DNA from: Sphingobium sp.
GTDB lineage: Bacteria > Pseudomonadota > Alphaproteobacteria > Sphingomonadales > Sphingomonadaceae
Reading direction: 5' to 3'
NCBI GenBank assembly: GCA_030148625.1
Contig: JASBTC010000234.1
Coordinates: 1-22,595, forward strand
Length of the DNA: 22,595 nt
Shown here one piece after another: positions 1 through 6,318 of the stretch; the stretch's first letter is position 1; every line of letters begins with the position of its first letter. The position numbers were made by a program, and so were the translations under genes. Under the pieces are notes generated by a model, which saw only the letters and a list, made by a program, of their open reading frames with translations, was not told the origin of the DNA and made no database searches.

Positions 1-759
1 CGGCGTCACCGAGACATAATAGATCGTGTTGATGCCCGGGGCATGCGGCGTCCGGCTCTCGACGCGCGACAATCCCCCGCCAACAACCTCCGAATTGACC
101 GTCGAGCCCTCGGTCGCATTCTCGATCCGTCCTTCATAACCGGCCGGCAGGATGCGCACCGGGCTGAAGAAGCGATGCCCCTCCATCCGGATCTCGCCAT
201 CGGACACGGCACGTCCGGTCGAATGCACGCCGGGAAAATGCGCGAAGTCGACGCCGTTCTCGAATACGTCCTGCGGATGCGCGGCGCCGAAATCATCGTG
301 AAGCTTGCGGAATCCGGCATCGGGAATGCGGCGGCTCTCGTCATAGACGGGCAGGTCCCACAGCGCCGGGCGGCCGGACAGGTCGTGCCAGACGAAGATC
401 ATCCCGCCGCGTTCGACCGTCGGCCAGGTCCGCACTTTCGCTCGCGGCGGGATCGCCTTGGCGAAGGGCACGTGCACGCACTTGCCGCTGGTGTCGTAGC
501 GCCATTGGTGGAACGGGCAGACGATCGTCTCCCCCTCCACCCAGCTGTCGTAACCGAGATGCGCGCCGAGATGCGGGCAATGCGCGTCGGTGACGACGGT
601 GGCGCCGCTTTCGGTGCGGAACAGCACCAGTTCGGTATCGAAATAGCGCAATGGCCGGACGTCGCCGGGCGCAAGATCATCGGTGAAGCCGACGCTGAAC
701 CAGCCGGTCGGATACGGATGGAACGGATATTTCGTGCCGAAACGGCTGAGTGCGTTCAT
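1..759 (-). CDS. Rieske 2Fe-2S aromatic/steroid ring-hydroxylating oxygenase, KshA-like, 3' end cut by window
   Basis: This is the terminal oxygenase component of a Rieske non-haem iron oxygenase. Reading leftwards from ATG at 759 gives 253 open codons to the window edge, against about 380 in the family, so the C-terminal third is missing. A Rieske motif C-x-H-x17-C-x2-H (CPH ... CPFH) lies near residues 60-85. The mononuclear iron motif E-x3-D-x2-H-x4-H (ENGVDFAHFPGVH) lies near residues 170-185. The third iron ligand would fall outside the window. The stretch after the second Rieske pair (W-R, VP-A, R-TW, FVWHD) resembles steroid 9-alpha-hydroxylase KshA. A good ribosome site (GAGGAG) precedes the start, and the upstream SDR ends 22 bp away. 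A reductase partner must lie elsewhere. The substrate is inferred to be a steroid from the neighbours; 9-alpha-hydroxylation specifically is not shown. Confidence 0.88.
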   Translation of the reverse strand, partial: MNALSRFGTKYPFHPYPTGWFSVGFTDDLAPGDVRPLRYFDTELVLFRTESGATVVTDAHCPHLGAHLGYDSWVEGETIVCPFHQWRYDTSGKCVHVPFAKAIPPRAKVRTWPTVERGGMIFVWHDLSGRPALWDLPVYDESRRIPDAGFRKLHDDFGAAHPQDVFENGVDFAHFPGVHSTGRAVSDGEIRMEGHRFFSPVRILPAGYEGRIENATEGSTVNSEVVGGGLSRVESRTPHAPGINTIYYVSVTP

Positions 760-781
760 TCTGCCTCTCCTCTTGCGACGA

Positions 782-1564
782 TCAGATGATGCTGGCGCCA
801 CCGTCGACGGCGAGAACCTGACCGGTGATGTGCGCGCCCGCGTCCGATGCGAGCAGCAGCGTCGCGCCCTTCAGATCGTCGTCGCATCCGAGCTTGCCGC
901 GCGGCGTGTCGTTGCGCAGATCGTCGCCATGCTTGTCGATGACGTAGCCGGTCAGCTTCGACGGAAAATAACCCGGCGCCAGCGCATTGACGGTGATGCC
1001 GAGCGCACCCCATTCGGCCGCCAGCGCGCGGGTGAAGTTGATCAGCCCGCCCTTGCTCGCATTATAGGCGATGGTGCCGATCATCCGGGGATGATGGCCG
1101 AGCAGCCCTTCGACCGACGCGATGTTGACGATCCGCCCCCACCCCGCCGGGATCATGAATTCGCGCGCCGCCGCCTGCGCCATCAGGAACGGGCCGGTCA
1201 GATTGACCGCCATCAGCTTGTTCCAGCCGTCGAGCGGCATTTCCTCCGTCTTCGATCCCCAGGACGTGCCCGCATTGTTGACGAGGATGTCGATACGCCC
1301 GCCATCCGTCTTCACTTGCTCGACGATCTGCGCCGCCGCATCGGGATTGCCGACATCGGCCGCGATCGCGCTGGCGTCGATTCCCAGCGCCTGCAGATGC
1401 GCGACAGCCTGGTCGAGTTCGCCCTGCTTGCGCGCCGTCACGATCACGCGCGCGCCGAACTCGCCCAGCGCCTCCGCCATGGTGAGCCCGAGGCCGCGCG
1501 ATCCGCCGGTCACCAGCGCGGTGCGGCCCGTAAGGTCGAAAAGTGTCTTGAGCGATGTGGTCAT
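782..1564 (-). CDS. Short-chain dehydrogenase/reductase (SDR)
   Basis: A 260-residue classical SDR, normal length for the family, oxidising or reducing a hydroxyl/keto group with a nicotinamide cofactor. Visible motifs are the Rossmann glycine motif TGGSRGLG (19-26), NNAG (96-99), catalytic Ser150, Tyr167 and Lys171 (YNASK). Arg45 after the second beta strand (TARK) suggests NADP(H). It is the second of two adjacent SDRs and lies 21 bp downstream of the first, between it and the Rieske oxygenase. In the steroid ring C/D context an SDR of this kind could act on a ring or side-chain hydroxyl, for example the IpdF-type oxidation of a 5-hydroxy indane intermediate or a beta-oxidation step. The sequence does not decide which. 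The ribosome site is weak, consistent with translation carried over from the upstream gene. Confidence 0.9.
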   Translation of the reverse strand: MTTSLKTLFDLTGRTALVTGGSRGLGLTMAEALGEFGARVIVTARKQGELDQAVAHLQALGIDASAIAADVGNPDAAAQIVEQVKTDGGRIDILVNNAGTSWGSKTEEMPLDGWNKLMAVNLTGPFLMAQAAAREFMIPAGWGRIVNIASVEGLLGHHPRMIGTIAYNASKGGLINFTRALAAEWGALGITVNALAPGYFPSKLTGYVIDKHGDDLRNDTPRGKLGCDDDLKGATLLLASDAGAHITGQVLAVDGGASII

Positions 1565-1585
1565 GGATAGCTGTTCTCTGGCGGT

Positions 1586-2356
1586 TCAGCCGGCGGTGTA
1601 GCCGCCGTCGACGAAAAGGGTCTGGCCGGTGACGAAGCCGGCCGCGGGAGAAGCGAGGAAAAGCAGGGCGCCCATCAGATCCTCGACCTCGCCCAGCCGG
1701 CCCAGCGGCGTGCGCTGCACGACCTTGGCGTAGAGATCGGGCTGGGTGCGGACGAGTTCGCGGTTGAGGTCGGTCACGATCACCGTCGCACCGAGCGTAT
1801 TGACGGTGACGCCGGACGGCCCGAACTCGAACGCGCAGGCGGCACCCAGATTGGCGAGCCCGGCCTTGGACGCGCAATAGGCGCCCCGGTTCGCCATGCC
1901 GCGGCCCGACAGGATCGAACCCATATTGATTATCCGCCCGTAACCGCGCGCGATCATCGGCCTGGCGAAGGCACGGATCGCGTGGAATGCGCCTGCGACA
2001 TTCACCTCCAGGATGCGCATGAACTCTTCGGGCGCGATGTCGAGCACCGACTGGGGATTGGTGATGCCGGCATTGTTGAACAATATGTCGATCCGGCCGA
2101 ACGCCGCCTCGATCGCCGCCGCCACGGCGATCATGCCGTCGGCATCGGATACATCGGCCTCGACGATCATCGCACGCCGGCCCGTCGCCTCCACCGCGCG
2201 CGCCGCATCCTCCAACTTCGTACGGTTGCGCGCGATCAGCGCGACGTCCGCACCGGCCTCCGCCAGCGCAAGCGCGCCCGCGGAACCGAGGCCACCCCCG
2301 CCCCCGGTGACGACCGCGACCTGGCCGTCGAGTGCGAAACGCGAAGTGCCGGTCAC
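1586..2356 (-). CDS. Short-chain dehydrogenase/reductase (SDR), GTG start
   Basis: A 256-residue classical SDR with TGGGGGLG (17-24), NNAG (94-97), Ser147, Tyr160 and Lys164 (YCASK). An Arg-Asn pair after the second beta strand (IARNR) points to NADP(H). The start is a GTG at 2356 overlapping the TGA of the small upstream gene as GTGA, which indicates translational coupling. The protein begins right at the usual SDR N-terminus, supporting this start. It is only distantly similar to the neighbouring SDR, so the two probably handle different alcohols rather than being a recent duplication. The mycobacterial ring C/D gene set also carries paired SDR genes (established knowledge). Which steroid hydroxyl this enzyme acts on is unknown. 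Confidence 0.9.
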   Translation of the reverse strand: MTGTSRFALDGQVAVVTGGGGGLGSAGALALAEAGADVALIARNRTKLEDAARAVEATGRRAMIVEADVSDADGMIAVAAAIEAAFGRIDILFNNAGITNPQSVLDIAPEEFMRILEVNVAGAFHAIRAFARPMIARGYGRIINMGSILSGRGMANRGAYCASKAGLANLGAACAFEFGPSGVTVNTLGATVIVTDLNRELVRTQPDLYAKVVQRTPLGRLGEVEDLMGALLFLASPAAGFVTGQTLFVDGGYTAG

Positions 2357-2520
2357 GCCGCGATCTCGGTGCCGAAGCTGCGCAGTTCGATCAGCGCTGC
2401 CACGCGGGCGCGCAGATAGGCATATTGCCCAACGAGCAGCGCATCCTCGCTCTTCGCCAATCGATCCGCCAATGCCAGCATCTCGGCCAGCAGCGCGTCT
2501 TCATCCTTGCCGTCGCTCAT
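2353..2520 (-). CDS. Small 55-residue protein of unknown function, coupled in the operon
   Basis: I do not recognise this protein. It starts with ATG at 2520, 7 nt after a near-perfect Shine-Dalgarno sequence (AGGAGG), the best ribosome site in this run. It ends at 2353, sharing GTGA with the next SDR. The 55 residues are rich in Ala, Leu, Glu and Asp, contain no Cys or Pro, and look like two amphipathic helices (roughly residues 6-22 and 25-46) followed by a short tail. There is no signal peptide or membrane segment. A longer reading to 2586 exists but would run into the preceding ligase gene and has no ribosome site. Its place between a CoA ligase and an SDR suggests an accessory or subunit role, or a leader whose translation feeds the SDR. 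This is inference. Confidence 0.68.
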   Translation of the reverse strand: MSDGKDEDALLAEMLALADRLAKSEDALLVGQYAYLRARVAALIELRSFGTEIAA

Positions 2521-2530
2521 CGCCGCCCTC

Positions 2531-3934
2531 CTAAAGCCGGTAGCCGTCCTGGCGCTCGTCGGTCCAGCGGCGCGCCTTGTAGGCAAAGCCCTGAAACTCG
2601 GCGCGCGGCACTTCGCACACGTCGACCCACATGTTGCTGCGTTCCTTGATCGCGGCGCGGACCGACTGGACCAGGCGGTCTCGCGCCTCGGCCGACAGGT
2701 CGGACTGATGCTCGGCGACGGCGAGTTTCACCTCGACTTCGGTCTTGCCGTCGCGGGTGTAGACGCGGCCCTTATATTCGCCGACCTCGGCATGGGCGAA
2801 GACGGCGGCGTCGAACATCGACGGCCAGATATTGTTGCCGCGGATCTTCATCATGTCGTCGAACCGGCCGATCGTGCCGCATTCGATCGCATTCCATGCC
2901 GCCCCGCCGCATTCCTGCCACGGCACGAAACGAGCCGCGTCGCCGGTGCGGAAACGGACCGCCGGGCTGCCCTCGACCGACAAATTGGTCACGACCATCT
3001 CGCCCAGTTCGCCGGGGAGGACCGGCGCGCCGGTTTCCGGATCGACGATCTCGATCAGATGCTCCCATTCGAACAGCCGGATCAGCCCGCGCTCCCCATT
3101 TGTGCGGAACACCCCGGCCGATCCGGTCGAACCGCCGAAACCGTTGAGCTGGGTGCTGCCATAGCCTTCCTGCAGCCGGCAGCCCCAATGTTCCTCGATC
3201 TTCGCCGCCCATTCGAGCGGATAACCCTCCGCCGCGATGAACAGCCCGTGCATGCCGGGAAACGCCTCGCGCGGGGAGATGCCGCGCGCCAGCAGCGCCT
3301 CGGTCAGCGTGTGGAGATAATTGGTCGAGGCGTAGATGAAATGGATGCCGCCGAGCTTCAGCATCAGGTCGATCTTGGCTTCGGTCGAGGTGTTGCCGCC
3401 GACATGGAATCCAGTGGCGCCGACGATGCGGATCGCCTCCCCCGGCCCCCATCCGCCCGTCGTCAGTCCGCCGGCGGGCACGCAGTTGATCGCGGTATCG
3501 CCCTGGCGGAGCCCCGCCATGTACCAGGGCAGCGCGTGGAGATAGCCGAGCATATGCACGTCGCGCTGGGTGCGGCCGTAAATCTCCTGCCCCTGGCCGG
3601 ACGTTCCGCTGGTCATGCTGATATGCACGACGTCTTCACGATCGACGCCCAGCCGCGTGCCGAAGGGCGGTGCGGCCTGCTGGTCGGCGAGGAAGTCGGC
3701 TTTGGCCGAGGTCGGGAACGCCTTGGCGAAGCGATCGAGACTATCGACGGTGCCGCCCTTCAGGCCGCCTTCGTCCATCTTCGCGCGGTAGAAATCACTC
3801 TTCGCATAGAGCCGCGCGCACAGCGCCTGCACCTTGCGGAGCTGGTGCGCCTCCAGCGCCTCGCGCGTCATCTCGCCGAACCGGCGCAGCAGCGGAGACG
3901 CGGCGAACGGATCCGCGACGGGCGGGGACGCCAT
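2531..3934 (-). CDS. PaaK-like AMP-forming CoA ligase (phenylacetate-CoA ligase family)
   Basis: A 467-residue adenylate-forming enzyme that would activate a carboxylic acid to its CoA thioester via an acyl-AMP. Family features are the short PaaK-type length, the phosphate loop at 108-117 (TSGTSGQGQE, where the family usually has an SSGTTG-type loop followed by K-P), the EGYGSTQ motif in the middle, F-RTGD, and a hinge region GRFDDMMKIRGNNIWPS leading to a small C-terminal domain with the conserved N-I-W-P-S turn. GGAGG sits 9 nt before the ATG. The DUF35 gene upstream ends 3 bp before it, and the 55-codon gene starts 10 bp after it. It is unrelated to the other ligase at 6315-7940, so the operon carries two activation systems. 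The acid may be a steroid side-chain or ring-cleavage carboxylate; the sequence does not tell. Confidence 0.88.
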   Translation of the reverse strand: MASPPVADPFAASPLLRRFGEMTREALEAHQLRKVQALCARLYAKSDFYRAKMDEGGLKGGTVDSLDRFAKAFPTSAKADFLADQQAAPPFGTRLGVDREDVVHISMTSGTSGQGQEIYGRTQRDVHMLGYLHALPWYMAGLRQGDTAINCVPAGGLTTGGWGPGEAIRIVGATGFHVGGNTSTEAKIDLMLKLGGIHFIYASTNYLHTLTEALLARGISPREAFPGMHGLFIAAEGYPLEWAAKIEEHWGCRLQEGYGSTQLNGFGGSTGSAGVFRTNGERGLIRLFEWEHLIEIVDPETGAPVLPGELGEMVVTNLSVEGSPAVRFRTGDAARFVPWQECGGAAWNAIECGTIGRFDDMMKIRGNNIWPSMFDAAVFAHAEVGEYKGRVYTRDGKTEVEVKLAVAEHQSDLSAEARDRLVQSVRAAIKERSNMWVDVCEVPRAEFQGFAYKARRWTDERQDGYRL

Positions 3935-3937
3935 GGC

Positions 3938-4357
3938 TCAGGCCTCCGCGGGCCGGAATGCCGGCAAGGTGATCTCGGGCGTGACCTGATTATAGACGAT
4001 CTCGACCGCCATGCCGGCGCGAACGTCCTCCGGCGCGCAGTCGACGATATTGCCCGTCATCCGGCAGCCTTCGTCGAGCGCGATCAGGGCCACGACATAG
4101 GGAACCTCGTCCGCATAGATGTCGCGCGGCACGGGGTGGCGCACGACGATCCAGCTGAACACCGTCCCCTTGCCGCTGGCCTGGACCCATTCCGGTTTCT
4201 CCAGCGAGCCCGGGCTGAAGGTGACGGGCGGGAACAGATGCTCGCCGGTCGATGCGACGCGCTGCAGCATCAGGCGATGCGCGCGCATGCCGTCCCAGAA
4301 TGGCGTGCTCTCCGAATCGGGCACGGGCAGCGGCTTGTTATAGGCGGTCTGTTGCAT
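3938..4357 (-). CDS. DUF35 OB-fold protein, partner of the thiolase-like gene, zinc ribbon lost
   Basis: A 139-residue DUF35 protein, a family of CoA-binding OB folds that usually carry an N-terminal rubredoxin-like zinc ribbon and form complexes with thiolase-fold enzymes. The N-terminal helix (W21 to R32), the PP after the ribbon loop (43-44), the G-G-V-S/W strand (62-73) and the P-Y-V-V-A-L-I strand (86-92) fit. All four ribbon cysteines are absent: Val33 and Thr36 replace the first pair, Ser48 and Ser51 the second. The only cysteines are 98 and 107. It follows the thiolase-like gene with a 1-bp gap, matching the ChsH2-DUF35/Ltp2 and acetone-carboxylase-like arrangements known for this family. 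It most likely stabilises that enzyme and helps bind its CoA substrate. Confidence 0.85.
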   Translation of the reverse strand: MQQTAYNKPLPVPDSESTPFWDGMRAHRLMLQRVASTGEHLFPPVTFSPGSLEKPEWVQASGKGTVFSWIVVRHPVPRDIYADEVPYVVALIALDEGCRMTGNIVDCAPEDVRAGMAVEIVYNQVTPEITLPAFRPAEA

Positions 4358-4358
4358 C

Positions 4359-5516
4359 TCAGTTCCTCAGGATCATGGCGCTGCCGCAGGTCATCGCGCC
4401 CGCAGTGGTCAGCGCGATCTCGGCACCTTCGATCTGGCGCGCGCCGGATGTGCCGCGCAGCTGCTCGACCGCCTCGATGACGTGGTTGAAGCCGTGGATA
4501 TAGGCTTCGGACAGCAGTCCACCGTGGGTGTTGAGCGGAAGCGCGCCATCGCGGGCGATGCGGCCGTCCATCACGAACGGACCACCCTCGCCATCCTTGC
4601 AGAAGCCCAGCCCCTCCAGCGCCATCAGCACGCTATAGGTGAAGCAGTCGTAGATCTCGGCGACGTCGACATCCTGCGGACCGATGCCTGCGCTGGCCCA
4701 CAGATCGTCGGCGAGATATTTGAAGCAATTGTGCGAATGGCTGGGCCAGCGGATCGCGTCGAACAGATCGTCGCCCTGGGTCGGCCCGCCGCCATAGGCG
4801 CCACCCATGATGTAAACCGGCTTGTGGCGCAGGTCGCGTGCCTGCTCCGCCGACGTGATCACGACCGCGCAGGCGCCGTCGCTCTCCAGGCAGATGTCGT
4901 ACATGCGGAACGGATCGACGATGAAGCGCGAATTGTAATAATCGTCCTTCGTCATCGGCGTGCGCTGCATCGCGCGCTCGTTGAGCACGGCATTGTCGCG
5001 AAAGGTGGTCGCGATCTCGGCCCAATGTTCTTCGGTGGTGCCGTAATCGATAATGTGGCGGCGTGCCCACATCGCCATCGCCTGCGGATAGGTGATCCAG
5101 CCGAGCGGCGCGGTATATTGGGTGACGCCATAGGCCGACAGGTCGCGCCCACCGCCCAGGCGAAAACCGGAGCGGCCGTTCATCGCGCGGAAGCAGACGA
5201 CGTTCTTCGCCAGCCCCGCCTCGATCGCCGCGGTCGCCGCCAGGGTGATCAGGTTCGCGCCGTTGCCGCCCGCGGCATAATCGACCGCATAGCCGGCATT
5301 CTCGATGCCCATCTCGGTCGCGACGCCGATCGCCGGGGCACTGTCGTTGAAGTTGAAGCTGACGATGCTGTCGATATCGGCAACGCGCAGCCCGGCATCC
5401 TCGATCGCCTTCAGACAGGCTTCGGTCGCAAGGCTCCGGACCGTGCGGCCCGATAATTTGGTGTAGTCCGTGGTGCCGATCCCGGCGATCGCATATTTGT
5501 CGCGCAGCTTGTACAT
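4359..5516 (-). CDS. Thiolase-fold protein of the SCP-x/lipid-transfer type, likely Ltp2-like retro-aldolase
   Basis: A 385-residue member of the thiolase superfamily, SCP-x/Ltp branch. The position of the thiolase nucleophile holds AAGGNGAN (81-88) with no Cys. The two histidines of the oxyanion hole are replaced by Tyr289 (EIYDCF) and Tyr339 (SEAYIHG), 50 residues apart. In steroid aldolase Ltp2 of Thermomonospora curvata two tyrosines replace the same histidines (established knowledge; as I recall they are also 50 apart). A Cys at 377 may or may not align with the second thiolase Cys. The predicted reaction is therefore retro-aldol cleavage of a beta-hydroxyacyl-CoA, releasing a short acyl-CoA such as propionyl-CoA and a ketone, rather than thiolysis. 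It is packed between a crotonase (4-bp gap) and its DUF35 partner. Plain thiolase activity is unlikely. Confidence 0.87.
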   Translation of the reverse strand: MYKLRDKYAIAGIGTTDYTKLSGRTVRSLATEACLKAIEDAGLRVADIDSIVSFNFNDSAPAIGVATEMGIENAGYAVDYAAGGNGANLITLAATAAIEAGLAKNVVCFRAMNGRSGFRLGGGRDLSAYGVTQYTAPLGWITYPQAMAMWARRHIIDYGTTEEHWAEIATTFRDNAVLNERAMQRTPMTKDDYYNSRFIVDPFRMYDICLESDGACAVVITSAEQARDLRHKPVYIMGGAYGGGPTQGDDLFDAIRWPSHSHNCFKYLADDLWASAGIGPQDVDVAEIYDCFTYSVLMALEGLGFCKDGEGGPFVMDGRIARDGALPLNTHGGLLSEAYIHGFNHVIEAVEQLRGTSGARQIEGAEIALTTAGAMTCGSAMILRN

Positions 5517-5520
5517 GGGT

Positions 5521-6318
5521 TCAGTCTTCCTTGGGCGCGCCGAAACGCGGCGCGCGCTTTTCCTTGAAGGCGATCAGGCCTTCGGTGGCGTCGGGCTCGG
5601 TCGTCGCATAAAGGTGGACGAACGCGATCTCCTCGCGCAGCCCCTGCTCATACGGCGTGTCGAGCGTCATGTTGGCGAGCCGCTTCGCACCGGCGAGACC
5701 GACCGGGCTCTTGCCGGCCATGCCCGCGACCCACTCGGCCGCGGCATCGAGCAGGCCGGCATCGGGAACCACTTTCGTCACCAGCCCCCAGGCCTCGGAC
5801 GTCCGGGCGTCGAGCAGCTCGCCGGTCAGCATCAGATGCTTGGCGCGCAGCAATCCGATCGCGCGCGGCAGCCGCTGCGATCCGCCCGCACCGGGAAGCT
5901 GGCCGAAATTGAGATGCCCGTCGCCGATCTTCGCGCTCTCGGCGGCGATCGCCATGTCGCAGGCGAGCAGCAATTCGATCCCACCCGCGACGCACACACC
6001 GTTGACCGCGGCGATCCAGATCGCACGGGCTTTCTCGATGCCGGTCAGCATGTCGTAGAAATCGTCGAGAAAGGCCTGGAACGCCGGCGGATCGGCATAG
6101 AGGCGGATATAGCCGTCGAGATCGCCACCCGCGGAGAAGCTGCGCCCCTCCCCGGTCAATATGACGAAATCGACGTCCGGCGCCCCCTCGATCTCGGCGA
6201 CGGCGCCCTTCAATTCCTTGACCGTCGACCAGTCGAGCGGATTGAGCTTGTCGGGCCGGGCCAGCGTGACGCGTGCCGTGCGGCCTTCATAGGCGAGCGT
6301 GAGGTTCTGGTATGTCAT
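5521..6318 (-). CDS. Enoyl-CoA hydratase/isomerase family protein (crotonase)
   Basis: A 265-residue crotonase-fold enzyme. The oxyanion-hole strand F-S-A-G-G-D-L (61-67) is intact. The first catalytic glutamate is present as Glu115 (GGIEL). The position of the second is His135 (GDGHLNFG), so hydratase chemistry may be altered. The start used is ATG 6318, which overlaps the TGA of the upstream ligase as ATGA and places the N-terminus where crotonases begin; a longer reading to 6516 would lie inside that ligase and is rejected. It sits immediately before the Ltp2-like gene. Since no MaoC hydratase is present in the window, it may hydrate the enoyl-CoA that the aldolase then cleaves. This role is inferred from order only. 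Confidence 0.88.
   Translation of the reverse strand: MTYQNLTLAYEGRTARVTLARPDKLNPLDWSTVKELKGAVAEIEGAPDVDFVILTGEGRSFSAGGDLDGYIRLYADPPAFQAFLDDFYDMLTGIEKARAIWIAAVNGVCVAGGIELLLACDMAIAAESAKIGDGHLNFGQLPGAGGSQRLPRAIGLLRAKHLMLTGELLDARTSEAWGLVTKVVPDAGLLDAAAEWVAGMAGKSPVGLAGAKRLANMTLDTPYEQGLREEIAFVHLYATTEPDATEGLIAFKEKRAPRFGAPKED

Noticed and set aside
2507..4480. Plus-strand open frame of 657 codons, and a similar one at 6312-8003
   Set aside because: Both are antisense shadows of CoA ligases whose motifs are intact on the minus strand.
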